A DNA stretch of 64,000 nt from an uncultured Monoglobus sp. (GCA_947625055.1 CANQMT010000010.1:1-64000); one strand, 5' to 3'. Counted from the stretch's first letter, positions 8,051-16,793 are shown. Notes: a model not told the origin generated them from the letters alone. Made by a program: numbers and translations.

Positions 8051-8090
8051 AAATAGAGAACAGCCATTAAAGACCGTTCTCTATTTTTAT
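8051..8090. terminator. Bidirectional terminator of the tRNA operon
   Basis: AAAATAGAGAAC pairs with GTTCTCTATTTTT. It lies just after the last gene of the leftward tRNA operon, with A/T runs on both sides. Confidence 0.8.
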
Positions 8091-8140
8091 TGCGAGTGCG
8101 AACGTATTTCTTATAAAACCGAGTTCGACACTTCGCGGTC

Positions 8141-8216
8141 TGGTGGAGCATAGGGGATTCGAACCCCTGACCCCAACACTGCCAGTGTTGTGCGCTCCCA
8201 GCTGCGCTAATGCCCC
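8141..8216 (-). tRNA. tRNA-Ala(GGC)
   Basis: A complete 76-nt cloverleaf on the minus strand with encoded CCA. The anticodon loop CTGGCAG gives GGC. The acceptor stem carries the G3:U70 wobble that identifies alanine tRNA. It is the last gene of a Leu-fMet-Ala operon. Confidence 0.97.
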
Positions 8217-8232
8217 GGATAATAAAAAAATG

Positions 8233-8309
<77 letters not shown>

Positions 8310-8321
8310 ATATATGGATAT

Positions 8322-8410
8322 TGGTGCCGGAGACCGGAATCGAACCGGTACGGGAAATTAATCCCACGGGATTTTAAGTCCCGGGCGTCTGCCAGTTCCG
8401 CCACTCCGGC
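8322..8410 (-). tRNA. tRNA-Leu(TAA)
   Basis: 89 nt on the minus strand with encoded CCA, a long variable arm typical of leucine tRNA, and anticodon loop CTTAAAA giving TAA. It is the first gene of the operon. Confidence 0.96.
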
Positions 8411-8434
8411 TTAATTTACCAACACAGCTTAACT

Positions 8435-8463
8435 ATTATAACACTGAGAATATTTATTGTCAA
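8435..8463 (-). promoter_or_regulatory. Promoter of the tRNA-Leu-fMet-Ala operon
   Basis: Perfect consensus on the minus strand: TTGACA (8458-8463), 17-base spacer, TATAAT (8435-8440). Confidence 0.85.
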
Positions 8464-8489
8464 GTAGTTTTTAAATTTTTTTTGAGCTA

Positions 8490-8518
8490 TTGTATCTTTA
8501 TTTATTTTATGATATAAT
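8490..8518 (+). promoter_or_regulatory. Promoter of rsmA
   Basis: TTGTAT (8490-8495), 17-base spacer, TATAAT (8513-8518), about 30 bases before the rsmA start. Confidence 0.65.
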
Positions 8519-8550
8519 CAATTAAATTATTATTTATATGAGGTAAAATT

Positions 8551-9405
8551 ATGGATCTTACAAATAAATCCGAACTTATTAATATTCTCGGCGGTTTTGA
8601 TTTTAAATTTTCAAAATCACTCGGCCAGAATTTTTTGACGGATAGGAACATTCTTGATAAAATAATTGAAAAATCGAATATAAATCAAAATGTTAATGTT
8701 TTAGAGATAGGACCGGGCGCGGGAACTCTTACCCGTGAACTTTGCATGAAAGCAAAAAAAGTTGTCTCGATTGAAATCGATAAGACTCTTATCCCGGTTT
8801 TAAATTATGTTATGAGTGAATTTCAGAATTTTACACTTATAAATGATGATATAATGAAAATTAATTTAAAAAATTTGATAAAAGAGCAGTTCGGTAATGA
8901 AAAATTTGTTGTAGCCGCAAATCTTCCTTATTATATAACGACTCCTGTTATTATGACTTTTTTTGAAAATGATTTTAATATTGACTCGCTTATATTAATG
9001 ATACAGAAGGAAGTGGCGGATCGAATAGCGGCAAGACCGGGAACAAAGGAATACGGAGCTCTGACGGTCGGAACGGGATTTTACGCGAAAAACGAAATAA
9101 TATGTTCGGCTCCTCCTCACTGCTTTTTTCCGCAGCCGAAAGTTTCATCGGTTGTGATAAAGCTTGAAAAATATGAAAAGCCGCCTTATTCGGTAAATAA
9201 TAAGGAAATGTTCTTCAAAATCGTAAAATCGATATTCTCGCAGCGCAGAAAAACTCTGGTTAATTCGCTGTCGGGCAGTCCTTTTATAAAATGTGAAAAA
9301 GAAAAAATAATAAACATACTCAATGATATGGGACTTGATGAAAAAATAAGAGGTGAAAAGCTTGATATAGCAGCTCTCGTTGAACTTTCAAATAAAGTGT
9401 TTTAA
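8551..9405 (+). CDS. rsmA: 16S rRNA dimethyladenosine transferase RsmA (KsgA)
   Basis: Cytoplasmic methyltransferase that dimethylates two adjacent adenines near the 3' end of 16S rRNA during 30S maturation, using S-adenosylmethionine. At 284 residues it is the usual length. Motifs seen: SKSLGQNFLTDRNIL at the N-terminus, the SAM-binding LEIGPGAGTLTREL near residue 50, and the catalytic NLPYYITTPVI near residue 125. AGGTAAAATT precedes the ATG. It is followed 31 bases later by the ITP/XTP pyrophosphatase gene and is probably co-transcribed with it. Confidence 0.96.
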   Translation: MDLTNKSELINILGGFDFKFSKSLGQNFLTDRNILDKIIEKSNINQNVNVLEIGPGAGTLTRELCMKAKKVVSIEIDKTLIPVLNYVMSEFQNFTLINDDIMKINLKNLIKEQFGNEKFVVAANLPYYITTPVIMTFFENDFNIDSLILMIQKEVADRIAARPGTKEYGALTVGTGFYAKNEIICSAPPHCFFPQPKVSSVVIKLEKYEKPPYSVNNKEMFFKIVKSIFSQRRKTLVNSLSGSPFIKCEKEKIINILNDMGLDEKIRGEKLDIAALVELSNKVF

Positions 9406-9436
9406 AAAAATTGTTTTATATTTATAGGAGAAAATT

Positions 9437-10030
9437 ATGAAAACATATGTACTGGCAAGTCAAAACAAGCATAAAGCAAATGAAATAAAACAAATTTTGG
9501 GCGAAGATTTTAATATCATAACGATGGACGAGGCGGGACTTGAGAATTTCAAAATAATTGAGGACGGAAAGACATTTGAGGAAAACGCCTCAAAAAAAGC
9601 GTCACAGGTTTTTGAAAAGCTTGGTATTCCGACAATAGCTGATGACAGCGGCCTGTGCGTTGAATATCTCGGCGGCCGTCCCGGAATATATACGGCAAGA
9701 TTTGCTGGAGAAAACGCCACGGATGAAATGAATATAAATAAGCTGCTCTCAGAGCTTGAAGGCGTTGAATTTGAAAAACGCAGGGCCGAATTTGTGTGCG
9801 CGATCGCTTTGATTGAAAGATCCCTGGCGGATATTAAAATTTTTAAGGGGATATGTCCCGGATATATAATAACCGAACGCAGAGGAAACAGCGGATTCGG
9901 ATATGATCCAGTTTTTTATTATCCCGAATATAAAGCAACATTGGCTGAGATCGGAGATAATATAAAAAATAAGATCAGCCACAGATATAAAGCGTTAAAA
10001 AATTTTTCCGAATATCTTAAAATGTCGTAA
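9437..10030 (+). CDS. rdgB: XTP/dITP diphosphatase (RdgB/HAM1 family)
   Basis: House-cleaning enzyme that hydrolyses non-canonical purine nucleoside triphosphates (dITP, XTP) to monophosphates, keeping them out of DNA. At 197 residues it is the family's normal size. Motifs: LASQNKHKANEIKQIL at the N-terminus, DDSGLCVEYLGGRPGIYTAR near residue 70, and GNSGFGYDPVFYYPE near residue 150. GGAG precedes the ATG. It is likely in an operon with rsmA. Confidence 0.94.
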   Translation: MKTYVLASQNKHKANEIKQILGEDFNIITMDEAGLENFKIIEDGKTFEENASKKASQVFEKLGIPTIADDSGLCVEYLGGRPGIYTARFAGENATDEMNINKLLSELEGVEFEKRRAEFVCAIALIERSLADIKIFKGICPGYIITERRGNSGFGYDPVFYYPEYKATLAEIGDNIKNKISHRYKALKNFSEYLKMS

Positions 10031-10032
10031 AA

Positions 10033-10048
10033 TGTTTCATATGAAACA
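10033..10048. promoter_or_regulatory. parS-like ParB binding site
   Basis: The perfect 16-base palindrome TGTTTCATATGAAACA differs from the parS consensus TGTTTCACGTGAAACA only at two central positions. It lies just upstream of parA. Confidence 0.6.
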
Positions 10049-10106
10049 TTTTTAAGTTCGGAGCTGTTAAAATTTTAAAATATATCTATATTTTATTTAA
10101 AAACTA

Positions 10107-10134
10107 TTGAAAACGGCTGAAATTATGTTATAAT
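10107..10134 (+). promoter_or_regulatory. Promoter of parA-parB
   Basis: TTGAAA (10107-10112), 16-base spacer, TATAAT (10129-10134), about 30 bases before the parA start. Confidence 0.65.
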
Positions 10135-10164
10135 AGTAGTATTCAAAAAAGGATGGTACATATT

Positions 10165-10929
10165 ATGAAAAAAGTTATAGCGATTGCCAACCAGAAGGGC
10201 GGCGTCGGCAAAACTACAACATCAATAAATTTATGCGCGTGTCTCGGGCTTAAAAATAAAAAAGTTCTTCTTATTGATACCGATCCGCAGGCAAACGCGA
10301 CCAGCGGATTGGGAGTTGAAAACAGCAGTATCGAGTTTTCAAGTTATGACGTTATTGTTGACGGTGTTGATATAAATAAGGCAATAATAAAGACAGATTA
10401 TAAAAATCTTTATATTTGCCCGGGGAGTCTTGATCTTGCCGGAGCCGATATTGAGCTGAGTGACAAAAATAATCGTGAATTTATGCTTAAAGCCCGTATC
10501 GACGCGGTTCGCGATGAATTTGATTTTATAATTATCGACTGTCCTCCGTCATTGGGTCTTATAACATTAAACGCTTTTGCGGCATGTGACAGCGTTATCA
10601 TGCCCATACAATGCGAATATTATGCTTTGGAAGGACTTTCACAGCTTACAAAGACAATAAAGACCGTTAAAAGAACGATAAATAAAAAACTCATGATAGA
10701 AGGCGTTTTGCTTACCATGTTCGATAAGCGGACAAACCTTTCGGTGCAGGTCGTTGAAGAAGTAAGAAAATATTTTTCATCGACGGTTTTTAAAACGGTT
10801 ATACCGAGAAATGTCCGCCTTTCGGAAGCGCCGAGCTTCGGTATGCCCGTTATTGCATATGATAAAAATTCAAAAGGCGCAGAAAGTTATATGAAGCTGG
10901 CAAACGAGATAATAAGAAAAAATAAATAA
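10165..10929 (+). CDS. parA: Chromosome partitioning ATPase ParA (Soj)
   Basis: 254-residue Walker-type ATPase that works with ParB to segregate replication origins; it dimerises and binds DNA non-specifically with ATP. The deviant Walker A motif NQKGGVGKTTT is at residues 8-18, DTDPQANAT near 40, and IIDCPPSLGLI near 120. The start at 10165 has AAAGGATGG at correct distance; the earlier in-frame ATG at 10153 falls inside that site. It is followed by parB after 38 bases that contain a second parS-like palindrome. Confidence 0.95.
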   Translation: MKKVIAIANQKGGVGKTTTSINLCACLGLKNKKVLLIDTDPQANATSGLGVENSSIEFSSYDVIVDGVDINKAIIKTDYKNLYICPGSLDLAGADIELSDKNNREFMLKARIDAVRDEFDFIIIDCPPSLGLITLNAFAACDSVIMPIQCEYYALEGLSQLTKTIKTVKRTINKKLMIEGVLLTMFDKRTNLSVQVVEEVRKYFSSTVFKTVIPRNVRLSEAPSFGMPVIAYDKNSKGAESYMKLANEIIRKNK

Positions 10930-10945
10930 TGTTTTATGTGAAACA
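10930..10945. promoter_or_regulatory. Second parS-like site between parA and parB
   Basis: TGTTTTATGTGAAACA differs at two positions from the parS consensus TGTTTCACGTGAAACA. Together with the site at 10033 it brackets parA. Confidence 0.55.
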
Positions 10946-10967
10946 ATTATGATAAGGGTGTGAAAAT

Positions 10968-11870
10968 ATGGCGTCTAAAACAAAAAAATCAATGGGAAAA
11001 GGCATCGGGGCTTTGCTTGATTTGGATGACAGCGTTGAAAATTTTGATTTATTTAAAAATTTTAATGAAGAATATTCCGACGGAGATATAAAAAATATAA
11101 AAATAAGGGATATTGAACCGAATAAAAAACAACCCAGAAAAAATTTTGACGGCGAAAAACTTAAAATATTGAGCGAATCCATAAAAAATCACGGATTGGT
11201 ACAGCCCATTCTGGTCAGAGAAAATTTTGACGGAACATATATGATCATCGCCGGAGAAAGACGCTGGAGAGCCGCAAAAACGGCCGGTCTGAAAGAAATT
11301 CCGTGTATTGTTAAAAAACTTGAGGATTCCGAGATAATGGAAATAGCGCTGATTGAAAATCTTCAGCGCGAAAACTTAAATCCGATGGAAGAGGCCGAAG
11401 GATACAAAAGTCTTATGGATGCCTTTGATCTGACTCAGGAGGAAGTGGCGGAACGCGTCGGCAAGAGCCGCAGCGCCGTGGCAAATTCATTGCGCCTTAA
11501 TAATTTGTGCGATGAAGTAAAAAAAATGGTTATCGACGGAAAATTGAGCCAGGGTCACGCGAGAGCCCTTTTGAGTATATCGGAGGCTGATCAACAGATC
11601 AGCGCCGCAAATACGGTTATTGAAAAAGGACTCAATGTGCGCCAGGTTGAAAAGCTTGTTTCAAGCCTCGGAAAAACAAAACCGAAAAACGCTCCGAAAA
11701 AAGTATCCGGCATGATGAAAAAATATTTTGAAGAGGTCGAAACATCTCTCGGTTCGCGTTTTGGTACAAAAGTAAAAATATCTGAAGGAGCAAATAAGGG
11801 AAAAATAGAAATCGAATATTATTCCCGTGAAGATTTGGAAAGAATTTTATTTGAGTTAAAAAGAAAATAA
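10968..11870 (+). CDS. parB: Chromosome partitioning protein ParB (Spo0J)
   Basis: 300-residue parS-binding CTPase that spreads along origin DNA. The N-terminal ParB domain (residues ~45-135) has the CTP-binding motifs IAGERRWRAAK and ENLQREN. The central helix-turn-helix (TQEEVAERVGKSRSAVANSL, near residues 155-175) reads parS, and the C-terminal ~50 residues form the dimer domain. AAGGGTG precedes the ATG. Coupled to parA; parS-like sites lie on both sides of parA. Confidence 0.95.
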   Translation: MASKTKKSMGKGIGALLDLDDSVENFDLFKNFNEEYSDGDIKNIKIRDIEPNKKQPRKNFDGEKLKILSESIKNHGLVQPILVRENFDGTYMIIAGERRWRAAKTAGLKEIPCIVKKLEDSEIMEIALIENLQRENLNPMEEAEGYKSLMDAFDLTQEEVAERVGKSRSAVANSLRLNNLCDEVKKMVIDGKLSQGHARALLSISEADQQISAANTVIEKGLNVRQVEKLVSSLGKTKPKNAPKKVSGMMKKYFEEVETSLGSRFGTKVKISEGANKGKIEIEYYSREDLERILFELKRK

Positions 11871-12041
11871 TATATTAAATTTAGTATATTATTAAAAAAA
11901 TTGCGTCTCAAAAATGCGGTCTGTTTTTTAAAAAAGAAGTATAGGCAATGATATTTTATTAAAAACAGTAGAAATTGATTTTAAACGCTATTTTGAGGCT
12001 CAGAAGACAAAAATGATTTTTTATAAAAAGAGGGTGAAAAT

Positions 12042-12485
12042 TTGAGCGCTGAAAAAAACAAGAGTTCGGACAAAAAACAGAAAAATATTTTCAACTATGC
12101 AATTATCATGATTATAAGTGTAATCATAATAATTATATTTGCGGCGATGGCAGATAATCGTGAGAATGAGATCGACAGCAGAATAAACGAGACAGAGCGA
12201 ACAAATCAGACAAATCAAGAGGAGATAGTAAGACTGACAAACGAGAATGCTGCGCTCAATAAACAAATAGAAGAAAATAAGCAGATAATTGATAATTATG
12301 CGGTCGTTTCGCAGCAGTTGATAAGTCTTACCGAAATATGGAATTTATATTCATCGGGAAACATTGAGGAAGCGAGAAACAAGGCTGCGCTTATTGACGT
12401 TAACGCTTTGGATGAAAATAATGTGGGATATTATGAGGCCGTCTGCGCGGTTTTAAATATTGATCCCGCTGAAAATAATAATTAA
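12042..12485 (+). CDS. Single-pass membrane protein with extracytoplasmic coiled coil
   Basis: 147-residue protein of unknown function. A charged N-terminus (residues 1-20) is followed by one membrane segment ([20 protein letters not shown], about 20-42), then a long coiled coil ([20 protein letters not shown] ...) to about residue 90 and a small helical domain. The start is a TTG with AGAGGGTG seven bases upstream. It resembles small cell-envelope coiled-coil proteins in layout, but lacks recognisable DivIC/FtsL signatures. It sits between parB and serS in the same direction. Confidence 0.7.
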   Translation: MSAEKNKSSDKKQKNIFNYAIIMIISVIIIIIFAAMADNRENEIDSRINETERTNQTNQEEIVRLTNENAALNKQIEENKQIIDNYAVVSQQLISLTEIWNLYSSGNIEEARNKAALIDVNALDENNVGYYEAVCAVLNIDPAENNN

Positions 12486-12526
12486 ATTTAAAAATAATAA
12501 TTAAATTTAAAGATCAGGAGGAAAAA

Positions 12527-13798
12527 ATGTTAGACATAAAAATAATAAGAAATGAGACCGAAAGGGTAAAAGAAGCGCTTAAAAACAGAAATTCAAAGGA
12601 CATAGACATTGACGGACTTTTAAAGCTTGATAACGAGCGCCGTTCGCTTTTGTTTAGTGTTGAGCAAAAGAAGGCCCAGCAAAACACAGTTTCAAAGCAG
12701 ATCCCGGTATATAAAAAAGAAGGAAAAGACACCTCCGAAATTTTTAAGCAGATGCGCGAGCTGTCCGACAGCATTAAGGAGGATGACGAAAAGGTTCGCG
12801 GGATCGACGAAAAAATCAGAAAAATCATGCTCACGATACCGAATATTCCCGATTCGAGCGTTCCGATAGGCGAGAGCGACGAGCAGAATGTCGAAGTGCG
12901 CAGATTTTCGGAGCCGCGCGAATTTGACTTTGAACCAAAAGCTCATTGGGACTTGGGAAAAGATCTGGGAATACTCGATCCCGAGACCGCCGCAAAGATA
13001 ACCGGCACAAGATTTCATGTATATAAAGGAATGGGAGCGAAACTTGAGCGCGCTATCGCAAATTATTTTCTTGACACCCACGGAAAGAACGGCTACACCG
13101 AAGTTTTCACGCCGTTTATGGTTCACAGAAACAGCATGATCGGAACCGGCCAGCTCCCGAAATTTGAAGAAGACGCTTTTAAGGTTATGGACAGCGATTA
13201 TTTTCTTGTTCCGACTGCCGAGGTCCCGGTTACAAACATGTACAGAGACGAGATATTGGATGGAAATGATCTGCCGCTTAAATACTGCGCGTATACGGCC
13301 TGCTTTAGAGCCGAAGCCGGAAGCGCGGGCAGAGACACGAGGGGCTTGATCCGCCAGCACCAGTTTAACAAAGTTGAGCTTGTAAAGTTTTCTAAGCCCG
13401 AAAACTCGTTTGATGAGCTTGAAGAAATGACCAACGAGGCGGAGCGAGTGCTCCAGGGACTCGGACTTCCGTATAGAGTTGTGTGTCTGTCGACCGGAGA
13501 TATGGGATTTTCTTCGGCAAAGACTTATGATATAGAGGTGTGGATGCCCAGCTACGGCAGATATGTTGAGATCTCGTCATGTTCCAACTGCATGGATTTT
13601 CAGGCCAGACGCGCCAATATTAAGTTTAAAAATTCGCAGAAGGAAAAAGCGCAGTTCGTTCATACATTAAACGGCAGCGGAGTGGCTGTCGGAAGAACCA
13701 CCGCGGCTATTCTTGAGAATTATCAGAACGCCGACGGCACTGTGACGATCCCCGAGGCATTGGTTCCGTACATGGGCGGAGAGACCATAATAAAATAA
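12527..13798 (+). CDS. serS: Seryl-tRNA synthetase
   Basis: Class II aminoacyl-tRNA synthetase charging tRNA-Ser (and tRNA-Sec where present) with serine. 423 residues, normal length. The N-terminal ~100 residues form the antiparallel coiled-coil arm that grips the tRNA long variable arm. Motif 2 is [20 protein letters not shown] near residue 263; motif 3 is [18 protein letters not shown] near residue 383. GATCAGGAGG precedes the ATG. Confidence 0.97.
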   Translation: MLDIKIIRNETERVKEALKNRNSKDIDIDGLLKLDNERRSLLFSVEQKKAQQNTVSKQIPVYKKEGKDTSEIFKQMRELSDSIKEDDEKVRGIDEKIRKIMLTIPNIPDSSVPIGESDEQNVEVRRFSEPREFDFEPKAHWDLGKDLGILDPETAAKITGTRFHVYKGMGAKLERAIANYFLDTHGKNGYTEVFTPFMVHRNSMIGTGQLPKFEEDAFKVMDSDYFLVPTAEVPVTNMYRDEILDGNDLPLKYCAYTACFRAEAGSAGRDTRGLIRQHQFNKVELVKFSKPENSFDELEEMTNEAERVLQGLGLPYRVVCLSTGDMGFSSAKTYDIEVWMPSYGRYVEISSCSNCMDFQARRANIKFKNSQKEKAQFVHTLNGSGVAVGRTTAAILENYQNADGTVTIPEALVPYMGGETIIK

Positions 13799-13810
13799 GA
13801 AAATAAGAAA

Positions 13811-13841
13811 AATAAAGACTGCGCCGCAGTCTTTATTTTTT
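13811..13841. terminator. Bidirectional terminator between serS and queH
   Basis: AATAAAGACTGCG (13811-13823) pairs with CGCAGTCTTTATT (13825-13837), flanked by A and T runs. It overlaps the queH stop codon and serves both convergent genes. Confidence 0.85.
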
Positions 13842-14429
13842 TGAATAAACGCATCCGCAGTAATTTTGGCGGTACAGATCATATTTTTTTGAAAGCTCGA
13901 TCGACCGCTTAAATCCCTCTTTTTTCTTAAAATCCGAAGGCAGGAACTCTATACCGTATTTTTTGGCGATCTCGTTTCCGATCTCGTTTATCTTTTCGGC
14001 ATTTTTGAGCGGGCTTATCGATAGAGTGGTGCAGAACCAATCAAAGCCGAGTTCCTTCGCGGTTTCGGCGGCCTTTTCGAGGCGGAGCCGGTAACATTTA
14101 AAACACCTTTCGCCGCCTTCGGGAACGTCCTCAAGACCTTTTGATATTTCAAAAAATTTTTCGGGTTCATAGTCGCAGTCAACGGTACTGATCGGATATT
14201 TTGTATTAAGTTCCGAAATAAGTCTGAGCTGTTCGGATTTGCGCTTGTTATATTCGCTTTCATCCGAAATGTTGGGGTTATAATAAAGAACAGTTATTTT
14301 AAAATATTCTCCGAGGTAACTCAAAACATAGCTGCTGCAGGGTGCGCAGCAGCTATGAAGCAATAATGTCTGTCCGTCAATATTTTTAAGTATTTTTTCA
14401 AGTTGTTTTTGGTAATTGATCTTATTCAA
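13833..14429 (-). CDS. queH: Epoxyqueuosine reductase QueH
   Basis: 198-residue iron-sulfur enzyme for the last step of queuosine tRNA modification, replacing QueG in many Firmicutes. The diagnostic cysteines are present: LLHSCCAPCSSYVL near residue 28, ERCFKCYRLRLEKA near residue 110, and NYCGC near the C-terminus. A helical C-terminal part (FLPSDFKKKEGFKRSIELSK) is also typical of the family. Queuosine synthesis genes are not nearby. Confidence 0.92.
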   Translation of the reverse strand: MNKINYQKQLEKILKNIDGQTLLLHSCCAPCSSYVLSYLGEYFKITVLYYNPNISDESEYNKRKSEQLRLISELNTKYPISTVDCDYEPEKFFEISKGLEDVPEGGERCFKCYRLRLEKAAETAKELGFDWFCTTLSISPLKNAEKINEIGNEIAKKYGIEFLPSDFKKKEGFKRSIELSKKYDLYRQNYCGCVYSKK

Positions 14430-14472
14430 TTTTTTACTCCGTTTTTATATATAATCAATAAAGTATCTCATT

Positions 14473-14727
14473 TTAATAATTAACAACCCGCTTATAGAAG
14501 TTGTTGGCGTCACTTGCGCTTAATTCATTGTTTTCAACCAAAGTTTTGAGCTTTGACAAGATATTACTTTTGAAAAAAGCGTTAAATTCGTCGTATTTCC
14601 CGTAATAATTTGCAACCTCCGCCGGATTAACTCCGTTCATAAGCATTTGTTCGATTTCAGTCTCTTCCGCGCCGGTTATTTTTGAGAGCAGCAGGGTTAT
14701 ATTGCCGCTTTCAATATTGCATAGCAT
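14473..14727 (-). CDS. Small hypothetical helical protein
   Basis: 84 residues, no membrane segment or signal peptide, mostly helical and mildly acidic. AGAGGTGATG precedes the ATG, so translation is likely. It contains a segment reading like a short helical bundle (ETEIEQMLMNGVNPAEVANY). The family was not recognised. It lies 44 bases upstream of queH in the same direction and could share its transcript. Confidence 0.55.
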   Translation of the reverse strand: MLCNIESGNITLLLSKITGAEETEIEQMLMNGVNPAEVANYYGKYDEFNAFFKSNILSKLKTLVENNELSASDANNFYKRVVNY

Positions 14728-14946
14728 AAAACATCACCTCTTTTCATTAAATCATATTACGGGCAATTTTTTATACAAAAAGTATCTCTGCTTTTACTAT
14801 ATTATAATATCACCTTATTGTGAATAATTAATGAACAAAAGGTTAATATTAAATAAAATATTGTGAAATTTATAAAAAAGAAATTTGACATTATTCGCTT
14901 GATTTAAAGGAAAAAAGATGATATAATAATTAAGTTCGTAAATCGT

Positions 14947-15023
14947 GCGCCTGTAGCTCAGCTGGATAGAGTGAACGGCTACGAACCGTTAGGTCGGGGG
15001 TTCGAATCCCTCCAGGCGCGCCA
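14947..15023 (+). tRNA. tRNA-Arg(ACG)
   Basis: 77 nt with encoded CCA. The acceptor stem GCGCCTG/CAGGCGC is perfect and the anticodon loop CTACGAA gives ACG (wobble inosine after modification). Confidence 0.97.
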
Positions 15024-15033
15024 GATATAAAAG

Positions 15034-15068
15034 CCGCGGCAAACTTTAATGTTTGCCGCATTTTTTAT
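15034..15068 (+). terminator. Terminator of tRNA-Arg
   Basis: GCGGCAAAC pairs with GTTTGCCGC around a short AT loop, followed by ATTTTTTATT, just downstream of the tRNA. Confidence 0.85.
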
Positions 15069-15109
15069 TATTAAAAGCTGCTGCAAGTTTTTTGAACCTG
15101 CCGCAAAGG

Positions 15110-15457
15110 TGGTGGAGATGAGGGGAATCGAACCCCTGTCCGAAACTGCGTCCTCAAGAGGCGCTACGAGCGTAGTCAATGATTAAATTTTCCTCGCGCG
15201 CAGGCTCATTGACAGGCCGGGCGCGCTCGGTAGCTTCATAATTGCATGGGCGCGTCAAAGCTTTCGCGCCTCACGTTTACCGCGTCGTTAATGCCCGTGG
15301 CCGGATCCGCGGTAAATCCGGGCGGACAAGCCGCAGCTAGGCGGCCAGTGCTACTCTGTTATTGTTAGCGTTTAATTTTAAGTCGGGCTTTTAACGTGGT
15401 TCCCGCCACGGCTCGCTCCTCAGGCCTCCGCGGCCCCGTCGAAACCATTACATCCCC
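15110..15457 (-). ncRNA. ssrA: tmRNA (ssrA), 348 nt
   Basis: Transfer-messenger RNA that rescues stalled ribosomes with SmpB. The 5' end GGGGATG (15451-15457 on the minus strand) pairs with 3' CATCTCC and is followed by ACCA. The T arm GGGGTTCGATTCCCC and the 5' GGTTTCGACGGGG segment are typical. The tag frame at 15337-15369 reads ANNNRVALAA then TAG, ending in the protease signal ALAA. smpB lies two genes upstream. The region directly upstream of its 5' end is a tandem repeat array derived from the same 5' sequence. Confidence 0.96.
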
Positions 15458-15745
15458 GGATTTATTTTTCGGGATATATTTTTTCAAATATATCCCGGAA
15501 AAGTCGAAACCATTACATCCGTGCAGATGCTTTGTGATATTTTTCAAACATATCCGGAAAGCCGAAAGTGTTACATCCGTGCAGATACTTTGTGATTTTT
15601 TCAAATATATTCGGAAAGCCGAAGGCAATACAACCGTGCAAATGCTTTGTGATATTTTTCAAATATCCGGAAAGTTGAAAGTGTTAGGTTCACACAAATA
15701 TTTTGTGATTTTTTATATTCGAAAAGCCGAGAGTGTTACATTGTG
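15438..15745. repeat. Degenerate ~57-bp tandem repeat array starting in the tmRNA 5' end
   Basis: Five units, beginning at 15438 (65 bp), 15503 (58), 15561 (57), 15618 (56) and 15674 (52), plus a partial sixth at 15726. Each begins G(T/C)CGAAA..-TTACATCC-like, continues TGCAGATGCTTTGTGAT, and ends with a small ATAT..ATAT hairpin and CCGGAAA. The first unit is part of the tmRNA itself (its GGATGTAATGGTTTCGAC 5' segment). Just outside the tmRNA, CGGGATATATTT pairs perfectly with AAATATATCCCG (about 15470-15497). The array fills the gap between yqeY and ssrA. Confidence 0.8.
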
Positions 15746-15749
15746 ATAA

Positions 15750-16187
15750 TTATTTGATAATCTCCGACACTACTTGATTTATCAGCTTTCCGTCGGCTTT
15801 GCCTTTAAGCTCGCCCATAACGGCTTTCATGATCATGCCGCGATTGCCGGTTTCAATAACGTCCGAAAATTTTTCAGCGATCACCTTGCGGATCTCGTCC
15901 TCCGAAAGCTGCTTGGGGGCGAACTCTGTGATGACCTCAACTCTCGCTTTGTATTCCGCGATAAGTTCGGTCCTGTCCGCGGGGCAGGTGTCAAGCTGCT
16001 CTTTGGCTGTTTTAAGCTCTTTGAGCACGGCGGCTTCAACCATTTCCTCCGGAATGTCGTCGCGGCAGCCGGCGTCGATGGCGGCCTTCTTAACTGCGGC
16101 GATAAGGCTTGAGATAGTGTCCTTTCTCGCCTTGTCATGGGCTTTCATGGCAGCGATCATAGCGGTTTGCAGTTCTTTTATTGTCAT
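15750..16187 (-). CDS. yqeY: GatB/YqeY domain protein
   Basis: 145-residue helical protein of the YqeY family, which resembles the tRNA-binding tail of the GatB amidotransferase subunit; its cellular role is not settled. It starts MTIKELQTAMIAAMKAHDK and ends in a helical segment with GMIMKAVMGELKGKADGKLI, typical of the family. AGGAGTTGAT precedes the ATG. It starts 12 bases after the smpB stop and is probably co-transcribed with it; the tmRNA lies downstream. Confidence 0.9.
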   Translation of the reverse strand: MTIKELQTAMIAAMKAHDKARKDTISSLIAAVKKAAIDAGCRDDIPEEMVEAAVLKELKTAKEQLDTCPADRTELIAEYKARVEVITEFAPKQLSEDEIRKVIAEKFSDVIETGNRGMIMKAVMGELKGKADGKLINQVVSEIIK

Positions 16188-16198
16188 AATATCAACTC

Positions 16199-16666
16199 CT
16201 AACGATAATTTTTAAGCGCGCGGTCCATACGGCGCTGCGCGTCGCGCTTTGCCATCGCGTCGCGTTTGTCATAATTCTTTTTTCCGCGGCACAATCCTAT
16301 AGAAACTTTTATATATTGATTTTTAAAATATACTTTAAGCGGTATCAGGGTATAACCCTGCTGCTGGGTCAGTCCGATCAGACGATTTATCTCGCGGCGG
16401 TGCATCAAAAGTCTTCTCGGGCGTTCGGGGTCAAGGTTCCAGATACTTCCTTGTTCATAAGGACTGATGTGTACGCCAAGCAGTACCGCCTCGCCGCTCT
16501 TTAATGACACATAGCTGTCTTTCAAGTTGACGCGGCCTGCGCGGATCGACTTGACCTCGGTGCCGCGGAGTTCGATCCCGGCCTCATATTCCTCGTCCAC
16601 AAAATAGTCGTGATACGCTTTTTTGTTGCGGGCCATAATTTTTTCGTTTGCGATATTTTCGGCCAA
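16199..16666 (-). CDS. smpB: SsrA-binding protein SmpB
   Basis: 155-residue RNA-binding partner of tmRNA in trans-translation. Core motif [20 protein letters not shown] near residue 30 and the basic C-terminal tail [18 protein letters not shown] that enters the ribosomal decoding site. The proposed start is a TTG at 16666 because GGGGTGAG lies seven bases upstream; an internal ATG (MARNKK, 16636) is the alternative. The smpB-yqeY-ssrA order keeps both trans-translation partners together. Confidence 0.95.
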   Translation of the reverse strand: MAENIANEKIMARNKKAYHDYFVDEEYEAGIELRGTEVKSIRAGRVNLKDSYVSLKSGEAVLLGVHISPYEQGSIWNLDPERPRRLLMHRREINRLIGLTQQQGYTLIPLKVYFKNQYIKVSIGLCRGKKNYDKRDAMAKRDAQRRMDRALKNYR

Positions 16667-16696
16667 AATCTCACCCCTTTTGATCGTGGTTATACT

Positions 16697-16725
16697 ATTA
16701 TAATCATTTTATCTCAAAAAGTCAA
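16697..16725 (-). promoter_or_regulatory. Promoter of smpB-yqeY
   Basis: On the minus strand, TTGACT (16720-16725), 17-base spacer, TATAAT (16697-16702). Confidence 0.75.
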
Positions 16726-16764
16726 GAGCAATAAAATGTCGGATATTGCAGCGCGTTTTTTTGC

Positions 16765-16793
16765 TTTACATTTTGATAGAATTAAACTATAAT
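16765..16793 (+). promoter_or_regulatory. Promoter of the HAD gene / addB operon
   Basis: TTTACA (16765-16770), 17-base spacer, TATAAT (16788-16793). The predicted start is only about 10 bases before the ATG at 16810, giving a very short leader. Confidence 0.65.

Noticed and set aside
359-8147. TGGTGGA shared at 359-365 and at the tRNA-Ala end (8141-8147) as attachment sites of one island
   Set aside because: Only seven bases match, and tRNA 3' ends are usual targets of tyrosine integrases, not of the serine recombinase seen here.
15365-15628. 87-codon frame with repeated peptide in the ssrA upstream array
   Set aside because: The periodic peptide is a by-product of the DNA tandem repeat and the frame runs into the tmRNA.
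15503-15725. CRISPR-like array near ssrA
   Set aside because: Units diverge gradually along their whole length and have no constant repeat with unique spacers; it is a tandem array related to the tmRNA 5' end.
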